DNA of 64,000 nucleotides, taken from the NCBI RefSeq assembly GCF_030684895.1, contig NZ_JAUXXP010000090.1, positions 124,001-188,000 of the forward strand, written 5' to 3'. Numbering within the stretch: the first letter of the stretch is position 1; the number at the start of each line of letters is the position of its first letter. The position numbers and the translations under genes were made by a program. Positions 1 to 7,273 of this stretch are shown piece after piece. Below the pieces are notes generated by a model. The model made no database searches, was not told the origin of the DNA, and saw nothing but the letters and a program-made list of their open reading frames with translations. Source of the DNA: Pseudomonas sp. (lineage in GTDB: Bacteria; Pseudomonadota; Gammaproteobacteria; Pseudomonadales; Pseudomonadaceae).

Positions 1-240
1 GAAATAGATCCCCACCATCGCCGCCAATTCCAGGTAGATAAACAGCAACAGGATGTCATCGACGGTGATATGGCCCTTCTCCAGCATGCCAAGAAAAGCC
101 ATGATCGCGGCCCAGGCGGTGATGGCGCCGATGGCGAACAGCGCCAGGTAGTGGAACGCCTCCATCAACAGATTGCCCAGCGATTCCGCCAGCCCATGCA
201 TGCGCTCGCGCATCAGCTCGGCCCAGTTTGGTTTACCCAT
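1..240 (-). CDS. psiE: Phosphate-starvation-inducible PsiE family protein (partial, C-terminus missing)
   Basis: The first 80 residues of a reverse-strand gene that runs off the left edge. It starts MGKPNWAELMRERMHG, followed by an amphipathic stretch and a hydrophobic segment (AFHYLALFAIGAITAWAAIM, about residues 31-50). A charged loop (EKGHITVDD) and the start of a second hydrophobic segment (LLLFIYLELAAMVGIYF) follow. This order, and the 'YLELAAMVGIYF' block in particular, match the PsiE family of small inner-membrane proteins. E. coli psiE is induced by phosphate starvation and its molecular role is unknown. The ATG is preceded by GGAGC about 5 bases upstream. The family call rests on pattern recognition of a fragment, so a different small membrane protein is possible. 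Confidence 0.75.
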   Translation of the reverse strand, partial: MGKPNWAELMRERMHGLAESLGNLLMEAFHYLALFAIGAITAWAAIMAFLGMLEKGHITVDDILLLFIYLELAAMVGIYF

Positions 241-508
241 AAAAGCTCCTAATAGATCGAAAATGACGACAGCACCGCGCGTCATCATCTAACAGTGTCA
301 GTAGAAGAAGCTTGCGGCGGGCGAAAAAGCACCTGCAACCGCCGCGCCATGCTGGCGGCTGGCTGTTGCAGCCTGAAGAATCGGCTATGGTGTTAGCCGG
401 CATGGCAATTGCTGCTGGCCAAATGCAGGCGAGTTCTTTATGCTCGCAACCACTGTACAAATAAACAGTTTATTGCAACCTATCAGCGTGAAGGCGTAGA
501 GGTGATGA
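241..508. other. Divergent intergenic region psiE/yebG
   Basis: 268 bases without a supportable gene. It separates the divergent psiE and yebG starts and carries the LexA-type operator at 453-468. The GC-rich stretch at about 310-380 shows no clear reading frame with coding character. Confidence 0.6.
453..468. promoter_or_regulatory. LexA (SOS) box upstream of yebG
   Basis: CTGTACAAATAAACAG fits the gammaproteobacterial LexA operator CTGT-N8-ACAG exactly, with an AT-rich centre and A/T-leaning flanks. It lies 40 bases upstream of the yebG start. yebG is a known LexA-regulated gene in E. coli, so site and gene support each other. Confidence 0.85.
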
Positions 509-769
509 ATGGCCGTCGAAGTGGTGTACCGCAGCAGCCGGGATTTGGAGCGTTTATTCATGGATAAAGCCGAAGCCGACCGTCATGACAAAATGCTCGA
601 ACTGGCCGAGCTGCTCACCGAGGTGCTGCAAAAAGCCGTGCCATCGCTGAATGAAGCCCAGGGTGAAGAGCTGGGGATTTATATGGCGAAGAACCGTGAC
701 ATCTTCGCCAAGGCGTTCAAGAACCAGCCGGATGCCTTGAGTGAACTGAGCGAACCCGCTGCCGAGTAA
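509..769 (+). CDS. yebG: YebG family DNA-damage-inducible protein
   Basis: An 86-residue acidic, mostly helical protein. It shares with E. coli YebG the MAVEV start, the 'KAEADRHDKMLELAELL' block (E. coli: KEADAYDKMLDMADLL), and the overall size (E. coli YebG is about 96 residues). YebG is SOS-induced and its biochemical function is not established. GAGGTGATGA supplies the ribosome binding site: GAGGTG lies immediately before the start and the frame opens at the second ATG of ATGAATGG. It is a single gene, preceded by a consensus LexA box and followed by a strong hairpin, so it is probably monocistronic and DNA-damage induced. Confidence 0.9.
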   Translation: MAVEVVYRSSRDLERLFMDKAEADRHDKMLELAELLTEVLQKAVPSLNEAQGEELGIYMAKNRDIFAKAFKNQPDALSELSEPAAE

Positions 770-786
770 CCCCGGCAGCGATAAAC

Positions 787-813
787 AAAACCCCAGTCAG
801 TGACTGGGGTTTT
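787..813. terminator. Bidirectional rho-independent terminator after yebG
   Basis: Perfect 9-bp arms CCCCAGTCA / TGACTGGGG, with A-run before and T-run after. It lies 18 bases past the yebG stop and could serve both strands. Confidence 0.85.
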
Positions 814-839
814 GTGTTTCTAGCCAATATCAACTGCGC

Positions 840-902
840 TGTGGGAGGCGCTTTAGCGGCGAGCTTTTAATTGCTGATGTCGCGGCTAAAGCCCCTCCCA
901 CA
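840..902. repeat. REP-like inverted repeat
   Basis: TGTGGGAGGCGCTTTAGC at 840 pairs with GCGGCTAAAGCCCCTCCCACA ending at 902, around a 20-base centre. This 'tgtgggaggggctttagccgc' element is a dispersed extragenic palindrome commonly seen in Pseudomonas. It sits downstream of both yebG and the convergent dehydrogenase gene. Confidence 0.75.
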
Positions 903-932
903 GAGGTGGGCCCGCCCCTTCTCAGCGCCCAT

Positions 933-1952
933 TCAGCCATATAACAAGCGCTCAGCAATCGCATCGGCAACCCGCGCTGGCGAGCGCTTATCGGCCTGGG
1001 CATGGCCGAATATCTCGGTCAGTCGTCGGCTGATCTGCGTCAGGTGCGCGGTGATCGCCGGCAGCGATTCGCCCTGATGCTTCAGCGCCACGTAGATCAG
1101 GCCGCCGGCATTGATCACATAATCCGGCGCATAGAGAATCCCCCGCGCCTGCAGGCTGTCGGAGATATCGGCACTGGCCAGCTGATTGTTTGCCGCCCCC
1201 GCCACCGCCGAGCAGCGCAGCTGGCCAACTGTTGTGTGGTTCAGCACGCCGCCCAGCCCGCACGGCGCGAGGATGTCGCAGGGAGTGGCGAGCAAGGCCT
1301 CGCTGGCCACCGGCCGCGCGCCAAGTTGTTCAACCGCTAGTTGCACGCGGCCGTGGTCCAGATCGCTGACCAGCAGTTCGGCGCCCGCAGCATGCAGTTG
1401 CTCGGCCAGCGCATAACCGACATTGCCCAGGCCCTGAATCGCCACCCGCAAGCCTTCCAGGTTGTCACTGCCAAGGCGCGCCAGGGCGGTGGCGCGAATA
1501 CCGGTGAACACCCCCAGCGCCGTGTGCGGGGACGGGTCACCCTCGGCCGTGGTACTGGTGACATGCTGGGTGTACTGGGCGATGCAGTCCATATCGACAC
1601 TGGAGGTGCCGCTGTCCATGGCGGTGATGTAGTGGCCGTTCAGCGTTTCGATAAAGCGCCCGAAAGCTTCAAACAGTGCGCCACGATTCTCGACATGCGC
1701 CGGACGAATAATCACCGCCTTGCCGCCGCCCTGTTGCAGGCCGGCCAGCGCCGCCTTGTAGCTCATGCCTTTGGCCAGGCGCAGCAAATCCTCAATCGCG
1801 CTTTGGCTGTTGGCGTAGGGTAGGTAACGGCAGCCGCCCAGCGCAGGGCCCAAGCGACTGTTGTGGATGGCGATAATGGCCTGCAGGCCAGTCAGCGGGT
1901 CCACGGCGAAGTGCAACGACTCCAGCCGGGCGGTTTCCATCATGGCGAACAT
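933..1952 (-). CDS. Leucine dehydrogenase-like Glu/Leu/Phe/Val dehydrogenase
   Basis: A 339-residue NAD-dependent amino-acid dehydrogenase of the ELFV family, near the usual 340-365 residues of leucine and phenylalanine dehydrogenases. The N-terminal half has the substrate-binding and catalytic signature: 'LGPALGGCR', then 'KGMSYKAALAGLQQGGGKAV' with the two conserved lysines. The C-terminal Rossmann domain shows 'VAIQGLGNVGYALAEQL' followed by an acidic 'VSDLD', which favours NAD. Expected reaction: reversible oxidative deamination of a branched-chain amino acid to the 2-oxo acid plus ammonia, in the cytoplasm. I chose the ATG at 1952 (MFAMMETARL) over the upstream GTG at 1979 because GGGAG lies 9 bases before it. 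Substrate preference (Leu, Val or Phe) cannot be read from sequence. Confidence 0.85.
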   Translation of the reverse strand: MFAMMETARLESLHFAVDPLTGLQAIIAIHNSRLGPALGGCRYLPYANSQSAIEDLLRLAKGMSYKAALAGLQQGGGKAVIIRPAHVENRGALFEAFGRFIETLNGHYITAMDSGTSSVDMDCIAQYTQHVTSTTAEGDPSPHTALGVFTGIRATALARLGSDNLEGLRVAIQGLGNVGYALAEQLHAAGAELLVSDLDHGRVQLAVEQLGARPVASEALLATPCDILAPCGLGGVLNHTTVGQLRCSAVAGAANNQLASADISDSLQARGILYAPDYVINAGGLIYVALKHQGESLPAITAHLTQISRRLTEIFGHAQADKRSPARVADAIAERLLYG

Positions 1953-2104
1953 GCTGTGGCTCCCGTACTGATTTGCCACTCAGTATAGGCAGTGGCGCTG
2001 CTGACACTCGCCCAGTGGTCAGTTGCATCATGGCGCCCGCGCAACAATCCACTGGACGAAGCCCCGGCGCTTGACTACAAAGCCAGAGACATCGGGAGAT
2101 TGTT

Positions 2105-2908
2105 ATGACCCCACGCGCCGCCTGCCTTGCCTGCCTGGAGCAAAACCCGCCTGCGTTGTTCGAGGCGGCGCTGTGGATTGCCGTGGAGCACCAGCCCACG
2201 CTGCAACCGGTCGAGGTGCTGCAACGGCTGAACGCTTTGCAGCAGCAGGTCAGTCAGGGTTTGCCTAACCTGCCGCTGCAGGAACTGGCGCAACCGCTGC
2301 TGCGCCGGCTGAGTGAGATGGACTTTCATGAAGACGACGAACGCCCGTTACGGCCAAGGGCAGCGCTGCTGGATCAGCTTTTATTGCGCCGTCGCGGCCA
2401 GCCACTTTCCCTAGCTTTGCTCGCCCTGGAACTGGCCAGGCGCTTGGCGATTCCGCTGCAGGGGGTGAATTTTCCGGGGCACTTTCTGCTGCGCGTACCG
2501 GGCGCCGATCATCTGCTCGACCCGTGCAGCGGCCGGCGCCTGTATACCCGCGAATGCCGCGAGCTGCTGCAGCGCCATCTGGGCCCGACTGCCGAATTAA
2601 GCGCCAGCCAGCTGCAGCCCTGCGATGCGCGCAGCATGCTGCAGCGCCTGTCGCGCAACCTGCGACAACTGCATCAACTGGACGATGACCCACTCGCCGC
2701 GCTGCGCGATGCCGAGCGCGTGCTGTTGCTCGGTACGCCGACCCTGCATGACCACCTGGCCCGCGCGGAGATTTATCAAGTGCTTGATTGTCCGCAGGGC
2801 GAACGCTTCGATCTGCAATGCGCCCTGCTGCTCAGCGATGATCCGGCGCAGCATCTACAACTCAGCCAACGCCTACGCCTGCTCAGCGCCAGCCCAGCGC
2901 TGCATTAG
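2105..2908 (+). CDS. SirB1 family protein (transglutaminase-like)
   Basis: 267 residues. The central block 'LDQLLLRRRGQPLSLALLALELARR' followed by 'VNFPGHFLLRVPG...LLDPCSGR' is the SirB1/transglutaminase-like signature. The C-terminal half (from about residue 170) is helical and TPR-like ('LSRNLRQLHQLDDDPLAALRDAERVLLL'). Members are usually encoded next to hemK/prfA or in isolation, and their biochemical role is unknown. The usual catalytic Cys of true transglutaminases is not obvious here, so enzymatic activity should not be assumed. GGAGATTGTT gives the ribosome binding site. The gene stands alone and diverges from the dehydrogenase gene. Confidence 0.8.
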   Translation: MTPRAACLACLEQNPPALFEAALWIAVEHQPTLQPVEVLQRLNALQQQVSQGLPNLPLQELAQPLLRRLSEMDFHEDDERPLRPRAALLDQLLLRRRGQPLSLALLALELARRLAIPLQGVNFPGHFLLRVPGADHLLDPCSGRRLYTRECRELLQRHLGPTAELSASQLQPCDARSMLQRLSRNLRQLHQLDDDPLAALRDAERVLLLGTPTLHDHLARAEIYQVLDCPQGERFDLQCALLLSDDPAQHLQLSQRLRLLSASPALH

Positions 2909-2947
2909 AAAAGGCTATGTGTCCATTATGTGTTGCAGGCCGCTTTT

Positions 2948-3111
2948 GTAGGGTGGGTTAGCGGCACGGGGGGCGGTTATGGGGACGCCACGCAATTCGA
3001 GCGCCGCGTAACCCACCATTGCGGCTTGCCGGTAGACCGCCATGGTGGGTTACGGCGCGTTGAAAGTCGGTGGTGTTTGTCTGATCCCGGTTCGCGCCTA
3101 ACCCACCCTAC
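2948..3111. repeat. Nested REP-like inverted repeats
   Basis: GTAGGGTGGGTTA at 2948-2960 is mirrored by TAACCCACCCTAC at 3099-3111. Inside lies a second pair: CGTAACCCACCATTGCGGC near 3008 against GCCATGGTGGGTTACGGCG near 3040. The whole 160-base element fills the space between the convergent sirB1-like and luxR-type genes. It can form a large cruciform or bidirectional transcript end. Related 'gtagg.tgggtt' units recur at 12852, 35240 and 57843. Confidence 0.75.
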
Positions 3112-3176
3112 GTATTACCGCGCCTCATGCATCTTATAGCTGCTCGGAACGACTCAACACATAGCGGCTACATAGC

Positions 3177-5717
3177 CTAGAAAAATCCCAACGCCTTGGC
3201 CTTGGCCACCGCCTGAGTACGCCGCGCTACGCCCAGCTTGCCGTTGATCCGCCGGGCGTGGGTCTTGACCGTGTGCAGGGAAATAAACAACTGCTCGGCC
3301 ACTTCCTGATTGGACAGGCCCTGGGCGATCAAGCCGAGCACCGCCAGTTCGCGACTGCTCAGGGCATTGGCGCTGGCGGCAGGCGCAGCATTCGCCGCGT
3401 TATCAACCTGGCTGGCCACGCGAAACCACGGGCGCTGATACCCCAAGCGCCGCTGCAAGGCCTGGCCGGTCTGCCGGGCCTGCTCGGCGCCAGCTTTATC
3501 ACCACAGGCTGCGCAGGCGTCGGCATAGTTCAGCCACAACTCGCTGACCAACGCCTGCCGCCCCTGGGCTGCCACCTGCTCCAGCAACTGGTGCAGAGGC
3601 TCGCGCACATCCTCACCCTGTGCGCGGTCCAGCTGCAGCAGCAGCGCCTGAAAGCGTGGAATCAGCTCGGGGAAGTTTGGCGTCGGCAGCACCGCTTTAA
3701 CCCGCTGTTCATAGCCCAATACCCGCGTTGCGGCGACGCGCGCCCGCGCATGGTGGCCCTGGGCAACCCACAGGTGGCTGCTGGCCAGCAGCAGGGTGCC
3801 GCGATACAGGGTTTCACTGACGCGCTGGCGCTGCATCTGCCGTTCGGCTTGCGCCAAGTGAGCAAAGGCAGTGGCAACATCGCCCTGCCCCATCGCCAAC
3901 TCGGCCAGGCCGAGGTAGCCATGAAACGCTCCCGGATCACCGCAGGCGAGGGCATGTTCAAGCCCGAATTGCAGCAGCGTAGCCGCTGCATCCGCACGGC
4001 CCTGGCGCAGTTGCAGGCGACCCAGGCGTAGCTCAAGGCGTGCCAGTACCGGCGTGTTGCGCAAGGCGGTCGGCGCGGTTGCCGTCAGCACCCGCTGCAG
4101 CAGCGCTTCGGCGCGGGCAAATTCACCCCGTGTCTCCAGCAACAGGGCGTGGTCCAGCTCCAGCAGGGCTTCAAACACCGGGTTGCCATGCAGGCGTGCC
4201 TGCTTCAAGGCTTCAAAACTCAGCTTCTGCGCCACCTCCAGCTGACCTTCGCCAATGGCCACCAGGGTCAACGCCGAACGGCACAGCAGCGCCTGCGCCC
4301 ACGCGCTTTGCGGCAGCCCCTGCAGGGCGTCATGCAGATGGCTGCGGGCATCCACGGCACAGACTCGGCCGTAGGCGATGATGCCCTGGATGGCCTGCCA
4401 GTGAGCGAACAGCTCGCGAGTCCGCGCACCGTCACTGCGCGGCTGAAAGCGCGCCAGCTGGTTAATACAGCTCTGTGCTTCATCCAGGCGACCGACCAGC
4501 AGCAACACCCAGGCGTTGAGCAGAATCAGCCGCGGCGTGCTGCACAGCAGGCTGTCCGGCAGCTCACTGCGCCAGCGCAGAATCAGTGCCAGGTCCTGAC
4601 CCTGCAGCACCTGCTCCTCAGTAAAACGCTCAAGAAAACTGCCGGCCACGTCCGGTTGCCCGGCCAGCAAGGCGTGCTCCACCGCCGCACGAATATCGCC
4701 ATGGCCGGCAAACCACTGGCTGGCATGCACATGCAAGGCGTTGTGCGGCAGATTCGCGGCCTGCCGCTGCAGCAGCCGGGCCAGCGGCGGAAACAGCACG
4801 TACCAGCCCTTGGCTGCGTCCAACTCCTGGATAAACACGCCGCGCTCGATCAGCGCGCGTAACCACTGCGCGCCCTCGCCCACGCCAAACAAATGGTCGC
4901 ACAGCGCCAGGTTAAAGCGTGGCAACTGCGCCAGTTGCTGGAGCATCTGCAACAGTTCATCCGGCAGCCCTTGCAGCACTTCGCGCTCGACGTACTCGGC
5001 AAGCAGTTGGTCATGCTCGCCGTCCTGCGGCGCGCTCAGCGCAGTCGGTTCGGCCTGCGCCGCCAGCAGACGCAGGCGCAAGGCCGCCGGCCAGCCCTGA
5101 GTCAATTCATGCAGATCGTGCGCCCAGGCGCTGCGGGTTGGGTCCAACTGCTGCAACCAGGCCAGCACCTCCGCTTCGTTGAAGGCCAGCTCGCTGGCGC
5201 CCAGTTCGAGCAGCTCGCCTTCCAGCAACAGGCGCGAAAGGTTACACGCCGGCCGCCGCCGGCTGCCCAGCCACCAGCAAATGCCCGGCGGGGTGACCAT
5301 CAGCAGTTGATTGAGAAAGTCATCGAGGGCGTGATTCGGTTGCGCCGGGTAGTCATTGAGCATGATCCACAGCGGCCGCGACTCCTGCGCCAGGGTCGCC
5401 AGCAGCTCGCCACTGCTGAGGTCTGCGGGGTAGTCGAGCAGCTTGCCCAGCTGCTGAGTCAGCTGCTCGGCATGCAGGCCTTCAGCAGCGCAGTTCAGCC
5501 AGAGCAGGCGGTAATTAGCCGGGCATTCGCGGGCACAGTCGGCCAACAACACGGTTTTGCCAAAGCCGGCCGGGCCGACCAGCAAACGCAGGCGGCAGTC
5601 GTGCGCGAGCAGGCGCTGCTGCAGGGATAGCCGGGAGATATGCCCAGGCGGCGGGCGTTGTACGCTGCCACAGGAAGACGCTGCGGCGCTCAGCGAGAAT
5701 GGCGCTAATGCGTTCAT
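3177..5717 (-). CDS. MalT-type LuxR family ATP-dependent transcriptional activator
   Basis: 846 residues, the size of large ATP-binding LuxR (LAL/MalT) regulators. The N-terminal STAND-type ATPase has a Walker A 'GPAGFGKTVLL' (about residues 46-56) and a Walker B-like 'PLWIMLNDY'. A long helical TPR-like middle region serves as sensor. The C-terminus has a LuxR helix-turn-helix, 'SSRELAVLGLIAQGLSNQEV' through 'LFISLHTVKTHARRINGKLG'. In MalT-like proteins an inducer plus ATP drives oligomerisation and activation. The ATG at 5717 is preferred over an ORF extension to 5858, because homologues begin shortly before the ATPase domain. It lies downstream of the DUF1302/DUF1329 genes, and this regulator-plus-pair arrangement recurs in pseudomonads, so it probably controls them. 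It is separated from the pair by a terminator and likely has its own promoter in 5718-5817. Confidence 0.85.
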   Translation of the reverse strand: MNALAPFSLSAAASSCGSVQRPPPGHISRLSLQQRLLAHDCRLRLLVGPAGFGKTVLLADCARECPANYRLLWLNCAAEGLHAEQLTQQLGKLLDYPADLSSGELLATLAQESRPLWIMLNDYPAQPNHALDDFLNQLLMVTPPGICWWLGSRRRPACNLSRLLLEGELLELGASELAFNEAEVLAWLQQLDPTRSAWAHDLHELTQGWPAALRLRLLAAQAEPTALSAPQDGEHDQLLAEYVEREVLQGLPDELLQMLQQLAQLPRFNLALCDHLFGVGEGAQWLRALIERGVFIQELDAAKGWYVLFPPLARLLQRQAANLPHNALHVHASQWFAGHGDIRAAVEHALLAGQPDVAGSFLERFTEEQVLQGQDLALILRWRSELPDSLLCSTPRLILLNAWVLLLVGRLDEAQSCINQLARFQPRSDGARTRELFAHWQAIQGIIAYGRVCAVDARSHLHDALQGLPQSAWAQALLCRSALTLVAIGEGQLEVAQKLSFEALKQARLHGNPVFEALLELDHALLLETRGEFARAEALLQRVLTATAPTALRNTPVLARLELRLGRLQLRQGRADAAATLLQFGLEHALACGDPGAFHGYLGLAELAMGQGDVATAFAHLAQAERQMQRQRVSETLYRGTLLLASSHLWVAQGHHARARVAATRVLGYEQRVKAVLPTPNFPELIPRFQALLLQLDRAQGEDVREPLHQLLEQVAAQGRQALVSELWLNYADACAACGDKAGAEQARQTGQALQRRLGYQRPWFRVASQVDNAANAAPAASANALSSRELAVLGLIAQGLSNQEVAEQLFISLHTVKTHARRINGKLGVARRTQAVAKAKALGFF

Positions 5718-5817
5718 GACGGCTCGTTTTATTGTTCTTGCAGGAACCGGATCATTGCAGGCTAAACCGCAATGGCCAAGGCTCACAGTTCTATCACCAC
5801 AGATGATGGCGGGCGAT

Positions 5818-5841
5818 AAAAAAGGCGGCCAGAAGGCCGCC
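5818..5841 (-). terminator. Rho-independent terminator after the DUF1329 gene
   Basis: Read on the minus strand: GGCGGCC-TTCT-GGCCGCC followed by six T. It lies just past the DUF1329 stop and separates the DUF1302/DUF1329 transcript from the LuxR gene. Confidence 0.85.
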
Positions 5842-5873
5842 CAATCACGGAGTAACACGTGCAGGTTATTGGC

Positions 5874-7244
5874 CTAGCGAACGCCGGAGCTGCGCAGTGC
5901 GGCTGGCGTGTAGTCTGCAGCCGTAGCTTTGAAACCGAAGTTATAAGCCGATTTTTCTTCGTTCTTCATACCCAGGGCCAAATAACGACCAGCCACCAGG
6001 TCATACAGCGCTTCAAGGGTGTAGCCCGGCACTTGATGGTTGTAGTAGTGCTGCGCATGACCTTCGGCAACACGCCAAAGCTGACCACGGCCATCGTAAT
6101 GATCAACCAGCGCTATCTGCCAGCTGTCCTCGTCGACATACATGTGGCGCTTGGCATAGATATGCCGCTCACCGCTCTTCAGCGTGGCAACCACTTCCCA
6201 AACCCGGTGCAGCTCGTAGCGCGTCAGGTCCTGATTGATGTGCCCGGCTTTAAGCACGTCGTCGTACTTCAGTGACGGCGAATCAAGCTTGTAGCTGTTA
6301 TAGGGGATGTACATTTCCTTCTTGCCGACCAATTGCCAGTCGTAACGATCAGGCGCCCCGGAGAACATATCGAAGTTATCGGCCGTACGCATGCCGTCAG
6401 CGGCGGTACCCGGCCCATCGTAGGCCACCTGCGGAGCGCGGCGCACGCGGCGTTGACCGGCGTTGTAAATCCACGCCAGGCGCGGCTCCTTGACCTGGTC
6501 GATAGTCTCGTGGACCAGCAGCACGTTACCGGCCAGGCGCGACGGTGCGGTTACCCGCTGCTTGAAATACAGCAAGACATTGCTGCCCTTGGCCGGATCA
6601 AGATCGGGCATATCCGCCGGGAAGGCCACTTCATCTTCGAACTTAACCAGGCTGTAAGAGCCATTGGTCTGCGGCGTCGCCTGAGTCACCACGCGTCGGG
6701 TGTTACCACCCCGGTAACGGGTGATGTGGTTCCAGATCACCTCAACGCCTGTCTTGGGAATTGGAAAGGCGTAGTAACGGCTGGCATTGAAGTTCTGCAG
6801 GCCGTTACCACCGTCTACGGGCGTGGTATTGACCGCACTGACCTTGGCGGCATCGGCAATCGCTGCAGGCACGGCGGTGGTTCGATGCGAGGGGTAAACC
6901 GGGATCTTGTAGCTATCCGAGTACCGTTTGAGCATGGCCATCTGACCGGCTGAGAGCTTGTCTTTGTACTGCTCGGCATTGGCCGCGGTAATCGTAAACA
7001 GAGGCTGCTCACTGGCATACGGATCAGCGAGAAACCCCTTGCCATCGACAGTCGCGGCACTGGTAGACAGACCGCCATCCCAGGCAGGGATACTGCCATC
7101 AGCATTGCCGGCCACTTCCCCGCCCAGCGGCGTCAAGCTGGTACCCAACTGAGCCGCTTCTTGTTCAGAGACTGCGGCCATCACGCTGCTGGCTAACAAC
7201 GTCAGCAGCAGCGCACCAGTTTGCAGGATTCTTGTGTTTTTCAT
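5874..7244 (-). CDS. DUF1329 domain-containing exported protein
   Basis: 456 residues. An N-terminal signal peptide (MKNTRILQTGALLLTLLASS, cleavage after VMA) is followed by the DUF1329 domain: 'LTPLGGEVAGNADGSIPAWDGG' near the start, and 'RVRRAPQVAYDGPGTAADGM' in the middle. DUF1329 proteins resemble LolB/outer-membrane-associated beta-rich folds and are almost always encoded with a DUF1302 protein. In P. putida the equivalent pair has been linked by fitness screens to fatty-ester/Tween metabolism, where it is thought to act in export, uptake or ester cleavage. The exact activity is unproven. The start at 7244 has AAAGGATCC upstream, and the leading MQKDPYT of the longer frame was excluded. 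It lies 29 bases after the DUF1302 stop, in one transcription unit. Confidence 0.9.
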   Translation of the reverse strand: MKNTRILQTGALLLTLLASSVMAAVSEQEAAQLGTSLTPLGGEVAGNADGSIPAWDGGLSTSAATVDGKGFLADPYASEQPLFTITAANAEQYKDKLSAGQMAMLKRYSDSYKIPVYPSHRTTAVPAAIADAAKVSAVNTTPVDGGNGLQNFNASRYYAFPIPKTGVEVIWNHITRYRGGNTRRVVTQATPQTNGSYSLVKFEDEVAFPADMPDLDPAKGSNVLLYFKQRVTAPSRLAGNVLLVHETIDQVKEPRLAWIYNAGQRRVRRAPQVAYDGPGTAADGMRTADNFDMFSGAPDRYDWQLVGKKEMYIPYNSYKLDSPSLKYDDVLKAGHINQDLTRYELHRVWEVVATLKSGERHIYAKRHMYVDEDSWQIALVDHYDGRGQLWRVAEGHAQHYYNHQVPGYTLEALYDLVAGRYLALGMKNEEKSAYNFGFKATAADYTPAALRSSGVR

Positions 7245-7273
7245 GGTGTACGGATCCTTTTGCACTGCGTTGA

